This document shows, piece by piece, positions 9,126 through 17,355 of a DNA stretch of 64,000 nucleotides. How positions within the stretch are numbered: position 1 is the stretch's first letter; each line of letters opens with the position of its first letter. Location: positions 205,691-269,690 of the forward strand of contig CAZINX010000002.1 in the NCBI GenBank assembly GCA_964540795.1, in the 5' to 3' direction. This stretch comes from Dichotomicrobium sp964540795 (GTDB lineage: Bacteria > Pseudomonadota > Alphaproteobacteria > Rhizobiales > Rhodomicrobiaceae). The position numbers and the translations under genes were made by a program. The notes beneath the pieces were generated by a model, which had not been told where the DNA came from, did no database searches, and worked only from the letters and a program-made list of their open reading frames with translations.

Positions 9126-10343
9126 TTAATGCTTTTGCGCCGGACCTATACGCTCGGCCAGCCGCTTGCCCGCGCCGCAGCTATAGGTCCAGCCGAACAT
9201 GCCATGGCCGACGCTGACCGACAGCCGGTCAATGCGCGTCGGCCCGACCAGCGGCAGCCCGTCGGGGGTCATCGGCCGCTCGCCTGCCCAGCCATGCGGC
9301 TCTGCGTCGTAATCCGCCGCATCGGGCACGAGCCGTCGCGCCATCTCGGTCAGCCTGGCGATGCGCGCATCCACGACGCGCTTGTCGCCGCGCGCGAACT
9401 CGGCGAAGCCAGCCACGCGAAAACGCTCGCCCAGCCGGCAGAACACGACCTTGCCTGCCGCATCGGTGATGTTGACGGACGGCGCGCCCTGGCGCGCGGG
9501 CAGCGTGATACTGAAGCCCTTGATGGGATAAATCGGCAGATTGAGGCCGGCGGTGCGCGCCAGCGGCTCGGCCTCGGGGCCGGTCGCCAACACGTAGTGG
9601 TCCGCGCCCATGCGCCCTTGCGACGTATCCAGCCCGCTGATCGCGCCGTTCTCCCGCACAAGCCGCCGGACCTGAACGCCGGTGTGCTTGCGCACGCCCA
9701 GCTCGGTCTCGCACACCGCCATCAGTTCGCGGCAGAATGCGCCCGCATCGCCCGCCTCGTCGCCGGGCGCATAGACACCGCCCGCGAACACCGCGCCATA
9801 TGCCGCCAGCGACGGCTCGAGCGCGATGCATTCCTCACGGCTCAGGCGGCGCTGCTCGACGCCCGCCTCCCGCTTGATCGGGATCGTCGCCGCGGCCTTG
9901 TCCAGCGCCTCTTCGCTGTGGTGCAGCACCATCTTTCCGGTGCGGCTGTAGTCAAAGCGCAGATCATGCTCGGCTAGCAGCGCGTGCAGCGCATCGCGCG
10001 ATTCGACGCTCAGGTCCAGCGCTTCCCTGGCGTTGCGCTGGAACCGCGCCCGCGTGCAGTTGCGCAGGAACTGCATCCCCCAGCGCATCAGCTTCAGGTC
10101 AAACAGCCGCGTCATGACGTATGACGGTTCAAGCCCGGCGATGATGCGCGGCAGCTTCGGCACAAGCTCTGGACGCGCCATCGGCTCGACATAGGAATAG
10201 CTGAGCTGACCGCCATTGGCGAAGCTCGTGCCCTCGCCGCTGCCGTCGCGGCTGTCGAGAATTTCCACGTCGTGACCGGCGCGCGCGAGGTAATAGGCCG
10301 CAGTCACGCCCGCGACCCCCGCGCCGATGATGATGATGCGCAT
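9126..10343 (-). CDS. dadA: D-amino acid dehydrogenase (DadA family), small subunit
   Basis: A 405-residue FAD-dependent oxidoreductase of the DAO/DadA family that oxidatively deaminates D-amino acids and passes electrons to the respiratory chain. The N-terminal Rossmann dinucleotide motif IIIIGAGVAGVTAAYYLA is complete, followed by an acidic residue at the end of strand 2 (VEILD). The family signature FANGGQLSYSYVEPMA and the C-terminal GHGMFGWTYSCGAGK are present. Its start lies 9 bp after the trmD stop, so it is probably read through from trmD. Nearby dat (37 kb) also handles D-amino acids, but is not linked. Confidence 0.93.
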   Translation of the reverse strand: MRIIIIGAGVAGVTAAYYLARAGHDVEILDSRDGSGEGTSFANGGQLSYSYVEPMARPELVPKLPRIIAGLEPSYVMTRLFDLKLMRWGMQFLRNCTRARFQRNAREALDLSVESRDALHALLAEHDLRFDYSRTGKMVLHHSEEALDKAAATIPIKREAGVEQRRLSREECIALEPSLAAYGAVFAGGVYAPGDEAGDAGAFCRELMAVCETELGVRKHTGVQVRRLVRENGAISGLDTSQGRMGADHYVLATGPEAEPLARTAGLNLPIYPIKGFSITLPARQGAPSVNITDAAGKVVFCRLGERFRVAGFAEFARGDKRVVDARIARLTEMARRLVPDAADYDAEPHGWAGERPMTPDGLPLVGPTRIDRLSVSVGHGMFGWTYSCGAGKRLAERIGPAQKH

Positions 10344-10352
10344 AAATCCCCC

Positions 10353-11084
10353 TTATCCGTCCTCGTCGGCCAGCAGATCCGGCCGGCGTTCGCGGGTCAG
10401 TCTGAGCGCCTGCTCGCGCCGCCACCGGTTGATCTTTCCGTGATCGCCCGACATCAACACCTCGGGGATTTCACGCCCCTCCCAGACGCGCGGGCGCGTG
10501 TATTGCGGGTATTCCAGCAGGCCGGACTCGAAGCTTTCCTCCGCCAGCGAGGCATCCGCGCCGACCACGCCGGGCAGCAGCCGCACACAGGCGTCAATCA
10601 GCACCATCGCGGGCAGTTCCCCGCCTGAAACCACGTAGTCGCCGATAGAGATTTCCTCGGCCCCGCGCGCATCAAGCACGCGCTGGTCTACCCCCTCGAA
10701 ACGCCCGCAGAGCAGGAGCGCGCCCGGTCCGGCGCTCAATTCTCGGACGCGGGCCTGCCTCAGCGGCTTCCCGCGCGGCGAGAGATAAATGAGCGGCAGG
10801 CCCTGATGCTTCGCGCGGGCTGCGTCGATCGCCGCCCCGACGACATCCGGGCGCATGACCATGCCGGGGCCGCCGCCCGCCGGCGTGTCGTCCGCCGAGG
10901 CGTGTCTGTCCGTGGCCAAGTCGCGGATGTTGATCGCATCGAGCGCCCAGAGGTGCTCGCCCAGCGCGCGCCCCGACAGGCTCTCGCCCAGCGGGCCGGG
11001 GAACATCTGCGGATAGAGGGTAAGCACGCAGGCACGCCACGGATAGGGCGCAGCCGTCTCGCTGCTGTCGGAATTCGCTGTCAT
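10353..11084 (-). CDS. trmD: tRNA (guanine-N1-)-methyltransferase TrmD
   Basis: TrmD methylates G37 next to the anticodon of tRNAs that read CNN codons, preventing +1 frameshifting. The 243-residue protein shows the knot-fold SAM site motifs DDTPAGGGPGMVMRPDVV, LLCGRFEGVDQR and SIGDYVVSGGELPAMV. Usually trmD lies in rpsP-rimM-trmD-rplS. Here rpsP and rimM are not upstream (glmU is divergent, 109 bp away) and rplS is 4.4 kb downstream, so the operon has been broken up. Confidence 0.97.
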   Translation of the reverse strand: MTANSDSSETAAPYPWRACVLTLYPQMFPGPLGESLSGRALGEHLWALDAINIRDLATDRHASADDTPAGGGPGMVMRPDVVGAAIDAARAKHQGLPLIYLSPRGKPLRQARVRELSAGPGALLLCGRFEGVDQRVLDARGAEEISIGDYVVSGGELPAMVLIDACVRLLPGVVGADASLAEESFESGLLEYPQYTRPRVWEGREIPEVLMSGDHGKINRWRREQALRLTRERRPDLLADEDG

Positions 11085-11193
11085 GCGCGCGTGATAGTCC
11101 TTTCAGGCTTGTGTGTCATCCTTCCGCCCGCAACTTGCAATAACCGCGCCTGAAGCGTAACCAACCGCGCAGAAGCCCAGAGGGACCGTAGCC

Positions 11194-12543
11194 ATGACCG
11201 ACCGCCCATTGCTCGCCATCATCCTCGCCGCCGGGCAGGGTACGCGCATGAAGTCCCGCACCCCAAAGGTGCTGCACGAGGTCGCGCGCCGGCCGATGGT
11301 TGGCCATGTGCTGCACGCGGCCCGCGCGGCGGGCGCGGACGATGTCTCGGTCGTGATCGGGGTCGGCGGCGATCAGGTGCGCGAGGCGGTTCTGGCGGAG
11401 GACCGCAACGCGCAGATTTTCGTGCAGGCCAAACAGCTTGGCACGGCCAACGCGGTTGACGCCGCGCGCGAGGCTTTCGCCGATTCCGATGGCGATGTGC
11501 TTGTGCTTTACGGCGACACCCCGCTGATCCGGCCGGAGACACTGCTGAGCCTGCGCGCGACGCTCAATGAAGGCGCGGACATGGCCGTGCTCGGTTTCGA
11601 GGCGCGCGATCCGACCGGCTATGGCCGCTTGCTGCGCGACGGCGAGGGCGCGCTGTTCGGCATCCGCGAGGAGAAGGATGCCAGCGCCGATGAACGGGCG
11701 ATCCGAGCTTGCAATTCCGGCGTCATGGCGTTTCGCGCGGAGGTGCTGCGCGAGGTGCTGCCGCGCATCGGCAACGACAACGCCAAGGGCGAGTATTATC
11801 TCACCGACGCGGTCGCCGCCGCCTATGGGCGCGACCACGCCATCGCCGTGACGATGGGCGAGGAAGCGGACGTGCTCGGCGTGAACGACAGGGCGCAGCT
11901 TGCGAAGGCGGAAGCCGTGATGCAGGCGCGGCTTCGGGACGCGGCGATGGAAGGCGGCGCGACGCTGATCGACCCCGGCAGCGTGACCTTCAGCCATGAC
12001 ACGGCGCTTGGCCAGGACGTGGTGGTCGAGCCGAACGTGATCTTCGGCCCCGGCGTCGCGGTCGGTGACGGCGCGCGCATCAACGGCTTCTCGCACATAG
12101 AGGGCGCGCGGATCGGCCCCGGCGCGGTGGTCGGCCCGTTCGCGCGGCTGCGCCCCGGCGCGGAACTCGGCGAGGACGTAAAGGTCGGCAATTTCGTCGA
12201 GGTCAAGAAGGCGCAGATCGGCGACGGCGCGAAGGTCAACCACCTGACCTATATCGGCGACGCGCGCATTGGCGCGGGCGCGAATATCGGCGCGGGGACC
12301 ATCACCTGCAACTATGACGGCTACGACAAGCACATCACCGACATCGGCGCGGGCGCGTTCATAGGCTCGAACAGCGCCCTCGTGGCCCCCGTCAAGATCG
12401 GCGAGCGCGCCTATATCGGCTCGGGCAGCGTCATCACCAAGGATGTCAGCCCCGGCTCGCTCGCCTTGAGCCGCGCGCCGCAGCAAGAGCACGAGGGCTG
12501 GGCCGACCGGATGAGCGCGCGGCGCAGGCGCGACAAGGGCTGA
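11194..12543 (+). CDS. glmU: Bifunctional UDP-N-acetylglucosamine pyrophosphorylase / glucosamine-1-phosphate N-acetyltransferase
   Basis: GlmU makes UDP-GlcNAc, the precursor of peptidoglycan and lipopolysaccharide, from glucosamine-1-phosphate in two steps. The N-terminal uridylyltransferase domain has LAAGQGTRMKS; the rest is a left-handed beta-helix of hexapeptide repeats (about residues 250-430) with the acetyltransferase motif GAGTITCNYDGYDKH. Length 449 is normal. The next gene on the same strand, glmS, makes glucosamine-6-phosphate, so two of the three steps to UDP-GlcNAc are encoded side by side, separated by 172 bp. Confidence 0.97.
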   Translation: MTDRPLLAIILAAGQGTRMKSRTPKVLHEVARRPMVGHVLHAARAAGADDVSVVIGVGGDQVREAVLAEDRNAQIFVQAKQLGTANAVDAAREAFADSDGDVLVLYGDTPLIRPETLLSLRATLNEGADMAVLGFEARDPTGYGRLLRDGEGALFGIREEKDASADERAIRACNSGVMAFRAEVLREVLPRIGNDNAKGEYYLTDAVAAAYGRDHAIAVTMGEEADVLGVNDRAQLAKAEAVMQARLRDAAMEGGATLIDPGSVTFSHDTALGQDVVVEPNVIFGPGVAVGDGARINGFSHIEGARIGPGAVVGPFARLRPGAELGEDVKVGNFVEVKKAQIGDGAKVNHLTYIGDARIGAGANIGAGTITCNYDGYDKHITDIGAGAFIGSNSALVAPVKIGERAYIGSGSVITKDVSPGSLALSRAPQQEHEGWADRMSARRRRDKG

Positions 12544-12715
12544 GCCGTTCTGAAACGCGCTGTAACCTGCTTTGATTTGGCCCGCAGGCGCATTCCCGAT
12601 AAATCTTCACGCCAATTCTAGGAAATTTTCAAAGTGCTCGCGTTACCTGTCGGAATGGAACCGGCGGCAAAGCGCCGGGCTGCGCGGTGAAGATAGGAAT
12701 TGGAGGGCTGTCGCG

Positions 12716-14536
12716 ATGTGTGGAATCGTGGGAATTCTTGGCTCCGCGCCGGTGGCGGACCCACTGCTGGAGGCGCTGCGGCGTCTCGAATATCGCGGCT
12801 ATGACTCGGCCGGAATCGCGACGGTCGAGAATGGGCGCATTGACCGGCGACGCGCGCCCGGCAAGCTCGATGCGCTGCAAGGCGTGCTCGCCGGACAGCC
12901 GCTCTCGGGCAAAGCAGGCATCGGCCACACGCGCTGGGCGACCCACGGCGCGCCGACAGAAGTCAACGCGCATCCGCACATCTCCGGTCCGGTCTCGCTG
13001 GTGCACAACGGCATCATCGAAAACTTCGCCGCGCTGCGCCGTGAGCTTGAAGATGACGGCGTGGCCTTCGACAGCCAGACAGACAGTGAGGTGATCGCAC
13101 ATTTGCTGGCCCGCGAGATCGCCAGGGGCGAAAGCCCGGAGGCCGCGACCAAGGCGGTGCTGAGGCGGCTGGAAGGCGCGTTCGCGCTGGCCATCATTTT
13201 CGCCGGGCACGATGACCTGATGATCGCCGCGCGCAAGGGCAGCCCGCTGGCGCTGGGCCACGGCAACGGCGAGATGTATCTCGGCTCCGACGCCATCGCG
13301 CTTGCGCCGCTGACCGGGGAGATCACCTATCTCGAAGAGGGCGATATCGCCGTTATGAGCCGCGCGGGCGCGCGTATCTACGACGAAACCGGCGCGGAAG
13401 TGGAGCGGCCCCGGCAGAAGGGCGTCGCCTCGGCGCTGATGGTCGACAAGGGCAACTATCGCCATTTCATGTCCAAGGAGATCCACGAGCAGCCGGAGGT
13501 GATCGCGCATACCATCGCACATTACGCCGATCTGGCCGAGCAGCGCGTGGACATTCCCGGCATCGATATCGATCTGGCCGCGCTTGAGCGCGTGACGCTG
13601 TGCGGCTGCGGCACGGCGTTCTATGCGGGGCTGGTGGCGAAATACTGGTTCGAGCGGTACGCGCGTCTGCCCGTCGAGATCGACGTGGCCTCGGAGTTCC
13701 GCTACCGCGAAGCGCCGCTGCCCGAAAACGGCCTGGCGATTTTCATCAGCCAGTCCGGCGAGACGGCGGACACGCTGGCGGGCCTGCGCTACTCCCGCGA
13801 GCAGAGCCAACACATCGCTTCGGTCGTCAACGTCCCGCATTCCTCGATCGCGCGCGAATCGGATGTCGTGCTGCCGACGCTGGCCGGGCCGGAAATCGGC
13901 GTGGCCTCGACCAAGGCGTTCACCTCCCAGCTTGTGGTGCTGGCCTGCCTGGCGATCGCGGCCGGCAAGGCGCGCGGACATGTTGACGGGACGCTGGAGC
14001 AGGAGCTTGTCGGCGCGCTTGTCGAACTGCCCCGCCTGATGAGCCGGGTGCTGCGGGACGAGCAGCGTTTCGTGGACATCGCCCATCAGCTTTCGCACGC
14101 GCAAGACATGCTCTATCTCGGGCGCGGCGCGAACTATCCGCTGGCGCTGGAAGGCGCGCTCAAGCTCAAGGAAATCTCCTACATCCACGCCGAGGGCTTT
14201 GCCGCGGGCGAGTTGAAGCACGGCGCGATCGCGCTGATCGACGAGAACGTCCCGGTCGTCGTCATCGCCCCGCCGGGCCGCACGCATGAAAAAACCATGT
14301 CCAACATGCAGGAGGTCGCCGCGCGCGGCGGCAAGATCGTCCTGCTGACCGGCGAATCGGGCAGCGCGCCGGATTGCGCGGTCATGGCGGATTGCCGGCT
14401 GCCGGATGTGCATGAATTCGTCGCGCCGGTCCTTTATGCGCTGCCGGTGCAGCTTCTGGCTTATCACACGGCGGTGTGGCGCGGCACGGATGTGGACCAG
14501 CCGCGCAACCTGGCCAAATCAGTAACTGTGGAATGA
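12716..14536 (+). CDS. glmS: Glutamine--fructose-6-phosphate aminotransferase (isomerizing) GlmS
   Basis: GlmS converts fructose-6-phosphate and glutamine into glucosamine-6-phosphate. The start is fixed at 12716 because the catalytic Cys must be residue 2 after Met removal (MCGIVGILG) and GGAGGG lies 9 bases upstream; longer readings in this frame are not real. The Ntn-type glutaminase domain (about 1-230) is followed by two SIS sugar-isomerase domains; the conserved C-terminus ends KSVTVE. Length is 606. No glmS ribozyme is seen in the leader, as expected for a proteobacterium. Confidence 0.98.
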   Translation: MCGIVGILGSAPVADPLLEALRRLEYRGYDSAGIATVENGRIDRRRAPGKLDALQGVLAGQPLSGKAGIGHTRWATHGAPTEVNAHPHISGPVSLVHNGIIENFAALRRELEDDGVAFDSQTDSEVIAHLLAREIARGESPEAATKAVLRRLEGAFALAIIFAGHDDLMIAARKGSPLALGHGNGEMYLGSDAIALAPLTGEITYLEEGDIAVMSRAGARIYDETGAEVERPRQKGVASALMVDKGNYRHFMSKEIHEQPEVIAHTIAHYADLAEQRVDIPGIDIDLAALERVTLCGCGTAFYAGLVAKYWFERYARLPVEIDVASEFRYREAPLPENGLAIFISQSGETADTLAGLRYSREQSQHIASVVNVPHSSIARESDVVLPTLAGPEIGVASTKAFTSQLVVLACLAIAAGKARGHVDGTLEQELVGALVELPRLMSRVLRDEQRFVDIAHQLSHAQDMLYLGRGANYPLALEGALKLKEISYIHAEGFAAGELKHGAIALIDENVPVVVIAPPGRTHEKTMSNMQEVAARGGKIVLLTGESGSAPDCAVMADCRLPDVHEFVAPVLYALPVQLLAYHTAVWRGTDVDQPRNLAKSVTVE

Positions 14537-14559
14537 GGCCGTGACTGTGGAATGAGCCT
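14522..14559 (+). repeat. Tandem 19-bp duplication of the glmS 3' end
   Basis: The last codons and stop of glmS (GTAACTGTGGAATGA) are repeated directly downstream as GTGACTGTGGAATGA, giving two 19-bp units at 14522 and 14541 that match at 16 positions. The second unit again reads V-T-V-E-stop in its own frame. The duplicated stop has no coding effect. The second copy can also pair with CACAGTC about 14572-14578, forming a 7-bp stem. Confidence 0.75.
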
Positions 14560-14652
14560 GTGGGAATCCGGTCACAGTCTTGCCTTCCTGCTCTGACTAG
14601 TTGAGACATAGCGAAGACGCCGCTTCGGGCGTCGCATCCGGGTCGGAGCCGC

Positions 14653-15654
14653 ATGCGCCTGATGACACGATTCCCCGCTCTTCTCGCGCTGGTCTGCGCC
14701 GTCGCGCTGACTGGACCGGGGGCTGCGCAGTCCGAGGAAAATCTGCGCAAGCTGTCCGAGATCTACAAGCTCATCCAGGACGATGAGACGGCCGAGGCAG
14801 TCGAGCAGATCAACGCGCTGCTGGAGGAGGCCCCCGAAGACTCGACGGCGGCCGCTGGCGCGATGCTTTTGCGCGGGCAGGCTTACCTCAAGGCTGGGCG
14901 GAATACGCAGGCGCTATCGGACTTCAATGCGGCGTTGTGGCTGGAGGGGCTGAACGCCAGCCAGCGCAAGGACGCCGTGGCGGGCCGGCAGGCGGCGCTC
15001 GCCGAATTGGGGCTGGCCGAGGAGGACGCCGCGCCGGATGCAACGGCCGAAGCCCCGGACCCCGCGCAAACCGCGAGCATCCCTACGTCGATCCCGACCT
15101 CGACCGACGACGAGGAACCGGCCCCGGACCCCGCGCCGCAGACGGCCAGCGCGCCCGAGCCGGAGTCCGCAAGCTCTCCAGAGCCGTCAGGCGGGCCGGC
15201 GGCGGCATGGCAGACGGAAGTCGAGACGGCTGAGACGGAACAGAGCAGCGGCATCGGCGGCTTCTTCAGCAGCCTGTTCGGCGGCGGATCGGATGAGCCC
15301 GAACCGGCTCCGCGCGAGCAGAGGCAAACCGCCGCGGTCTCCGGCTGGACGGCGAACACCACCGATGCCGCGCCGGCAAACTCCGGGGCCTCAAGCGACG
15401 GCCGGACCTACCGCGTCCAGATCGCTTCGGTGGGCACGCGCGACGGCGCGGAGTCCGAACGGCGCCGGCTGTCGCGCCTGCTTGGCGATGCGCTTCAGGG
15501 CGCAACGCCCAATATTCAGCGCACCGACACCGACGCCGGCAACACCTATTACCGCATCGTCGTCGGCCCGCAGCCCTCGCGCGATGCCGCCAGCACCATG
15601 TGCGAGAGTTTCAAGTCGCGCGGCGTCGATTGCCTCGTGGTCTCAAGCCGCTGA
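14653..15654 (+). CDS. Exported SPOR-domain protein with TPR-like N-terminal region
   Basis: 333 residues: a signal peptide (RFPALLALVCAVALTGPGAA), a helical TPR-like region (about 30-115, with LLRGQAYLKAGRNTQALSDF), a Pro/Ala/Glu/Ser-rich disordered linker (about 125-250) and a C-terminal SPOR domain starting near TYRVQIASVGTRDGA. SPOR domains bind septal peptidoglycan lacking stem peptides, so this is probably a periplasmic cell-division or wall-maintenance factor. The last 20 residues closely resemble the SPOR end of the carboxypeptidase at 2269-3720, including a C-x(n)-VDCL pattern. It follows glmS by 116 bp. Precise function is unknown. Confidence 0.82.
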   Translation: MRLMTRFPALLALVCAVALTGPGAAQSEENLRKLSEIYKLIQDDETAEAVEQINALLEEAPEDSTAAAGAMLLRGQAYLKAGRNTQALSDFNAALWLEGLNASQRKDAVAGRQAALAELGLAEEDAAPDATAEAPDPAQTASIPTSIPTSTDDEEPAPDPAPQTASAPEPESASSPEPSGGPAAAWQTEVETAETEQSSGIGGFFSSLFGGGSDEPEPAPREQRQTAAVSGWTANTTDAAPANSGASSDGRTYRVQIASVGTRDGAESERRRLSRLLGDALQGATPNIQRTDTDAGNTYYRIVVGPQPSRDAASTMCESFKSRGVDCLVVSSR

Positions 15655-15783
15655 CGCCGCCCCTGCGCGAAGCCGCCCGACAATTCTCTGGTGCGAGCGC
15701 CTGCCGCCCGCGCAGTTTTCTGATATTCTAACGAAATATGTTTACGTTGCCGCCGGTTTTCCGGTGTGCATGAGTGATGGGTT

Positions 15784-16644
15784 ATGAACGAAACATCCCA
15801 GCAGCCTCCTTCTGGTCCCGGACCGCAACGGCCGCGGCGGCGTCGCGCCAGCCTCGCCCGCCTCTTCGTCGGCCCGAAAAAGGACGACAGCCACCGTATC
15901 GGCACGCGGCTGCGCAACTATCTGTTCACCGGCCTGATAATCGTCGGGCCCGTCAGCATCACGGTCTATATCGTCTGGTGGTTCGTCAATCTCGTCGACG
16001 CCTGGGTCAAACCCTTGCTGCCCAGTCTGGAGGAGATCGAGCGCAACCTGCCCTTCGAATTGCCGTTTCCCATTTCGGCGCTGCCCGACATTCCCGGCGT
16101 CGGGCTGATCGTTGCGATCATCGGGCTGATGCTGATCGGCGCGCTTACCGCCAATCTGTTCGGGCGTACACTGTTCGGATATGGCGAATTGATGCTGGGG
16201 CGGATGCCGATCGTGCGCAACGTCTACGGCGCGCTAAAGCAGATCTTCGAGACGGTCCTGTCAAAAAGCGGCAGCAGCTTTCAGCGGGTCGGGCTGATCG
16301 AATATCCGCGCAAGGGGATCTACTCGATCATCTTCATCTCGACTGAGACGCGCGGGGAGATCCAGATGCGCCACGGTTCGGATCAACTTATCAGCGTGTT
16401 CCTTCCGACCACGCCAAACCCCACGTCCGGCTTCCTGCTGTTCGTCCCGGAGCGCGACGTGAAGATTCTCGATATGAGCGTCGAGGAGGCCGCGAAGATG
16501 ATTATCTCGGCGGGTCTCGTCGTGCCGGCCTACGCAGAGGACATGGACCAGGCAGCAGAGCGTATTGAGGCGGCCTCGCGGCGCGCCGGCCATGAGAGCC
16601 AGAAAGAGCCGGCCAAGAAGCATGGCGACACCGCACCAGTGTAG
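15784..16644 (+). CDS. DUF502 family inner-membrane protein
   Basis: 286 residues with two transmembrane segments (about 46-68, YLFTGLIIVGPVSITVYIV, and about 103-125, VGLIVAIIGLMLIGALTANL) and a conserved soluble part containing GRMPIVRNVYGALKQIFETV and FLPTTPNPTSGFLLFVPERD, which mark the DUF502 family. In several alphaproteobacteria this gene lies between glmS and recG, which agrees with its place here; recG itself is absent. Function is not established. The basic N-terminal region (PRRRRASLAR) is cytoplasmic by the positive-inside rule. Confidence 0.88.
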   Translation: MNETSQQPPSGPGPQRPRRRRASLARLFVGPKKDDSHRIGTRLRNYLFTGLIIVGPVSITVYIVWWFVNLVDAWVKPLLPSLEEIERNLPFELPFPISALPDIPGVGLIVAIIGLMLIGALTANLFGRTLFGYGELMLGRMPIVRNVYGALKQIFETVLSKSGSSFQRVGLIEYPRKGIYSIIFISTETRGEIQMRHGSDQLISVFLPTTPNPTSGFLLFVPERDVKILDMSVEEAAKMIISAGLVVPAYAEDMDQAAERIEAASRRAGHESQKEPAKKHGDTAPV

Positions 16645-16665
16645 CGCGGCGTCGCCGTGCGAGGG

Positions 16666-17160
16666 TTAGTCTGAGGGGATCAGCACTTCGTCGATAACGT
16701 GAATGATGCCGTTATCGGCTTCGATGTCGGCCTGCACGACGTTCGCGCCGTCGACCGTTACCGCCTGAGTGTGCGCATCCTTCTCAACAGCGAGCATATC
16801 GTCGCCGCCGTCCTTGATCGTCGAAACGTGAATCCGCCGTCCCGGCAGCATGTTCGACGCCAGTTCGCGCGGCAGCACGTGATAGGACAGGATCGCGACA
16901 AGCTGGTCCTTGTTCTCAGGCTGCAAAAGGCTCTCGACTGTGCCCTCGGGCAGCTTTTCGAACGCCGCATCGGTCGGCGCAAAGACGGTCAGGTTCTCGC
17001 CCTCGGCCAGCGCGCCGGCCAGACCGGCCGCCTGCGCGGCTGCCAGCAGCGTCTCGAACTGACCGGCCTGCTGTGCGGTTTCGACGATGTTGGCCGCATT
17101 CGCCGGCGCGGCCGTTCCGATAAACATGGCGGCGAGCGCGCCCGTTAGGACCTTACGCAT
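16666..17160 (-). CDS. Exported fasciclin (FAS1) domain protein
   Basis: One FAS1 domain of about 135 residues behind a signal peptide (MRKVLTGALAAMFIGTAAPANA). FAS1 hallmarks are NLTVFAPTDAAFEKLPEGTVESL, YHVLPRELAS and the terminal ADNGIIHVIDEVLIPSD. Such proteins are secreted or periplasmic and often mediate adhesion; small bacterial ones remain mostly uncharacterised. Three in-frame starts (GTG 17166, ATG 17163, ATG 17160) follow AAAGGAG; I chose 17160 for the best spacing. It is divergent from hemN and convergent with the DUF502 gene, 21 bp apart. Confidence 0.9.
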   Translation of the reverse strand: MRKVLTGALAAMFIGTAAPANAANIVETAQQAGQFETLLAAAQAAGLAGALAEGENLTVFAPTDAAFEKLPEGTVESLLQPENKDQLVAILSYHVLPRELASNMLPGRRIHVSTIKDGGDDMLAVEKDAHTQAVTVDGANVVQADIEADNGIIHVIDEVLIPSD

Positions 17161-17288
17161 CATCACTCTCCTTTCGTGAACTTAAACCCGGCGCGGCGCG
17201 CCGGAAATTCTTGCGTGGGACAGCCAGTCAACGCGCGCGAGGGCGGAGTGGATCACTTCGAGACAGGCAACCGGCTGCGTCGAAAAAT

Positions 17289-17302
17289 TTGACTCAGGTC
17301 AA
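17289..17302 (+). promoter_or_regulatory. FNR/FixK-type binding site upstream of hemN
   Basis: TTGACTCAGGTCAA is a full match to the FNR/FixK core TTGA-N6-TCAA, with symmetry extending one base inward (TTGAC and GTCAA). Its centre lies 60 bases before the hemN ATG. If the protein binds at -41.5, as at class II promoters, transcription would start near 17337. Oxygen-dependent control of hemN by FnrL/FixK is known in alphaproteobacteria, so function and context agree. Confidence 0.82.
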
Positions 17303-17313
17303 GGCGAGCGAGT

Positions 17314-17329
17314 GTCAAGTTCGCTTGAC
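17314..17329. promoter_or_regulatory. Perfect inverted repeat between the FNR box and hemN
   Basis: GTCAAG-TTCG-CTTGAC is a perfect 6-bp inverted repeat with a 4-base centre, starting 12 bp after the FNR box and ending 26 bp before the hemN start. It could be a second operator overlapping the promoter, or, if transcribed, a hairpin with a UUCG loop. The arms carry TCAA and TTGA in the opposite order to the FNR site. Confidence 0.5.
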
Positions 17330-17355
17330 TATCGGTAACGCCAACCAAGGAGCCG

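Noticed and set aside
12544..12715. glmS ribozyme or sRNA target structure
   Set aside because: The conserved ribozyme core is absent; the gap before glmS shows only a ribosome site.
12629..14467. Open minus-strand frame of 612 codons opposite glmS
   Set aside because: Shadow of glmS, whose motifs are all intact on the plus strand.
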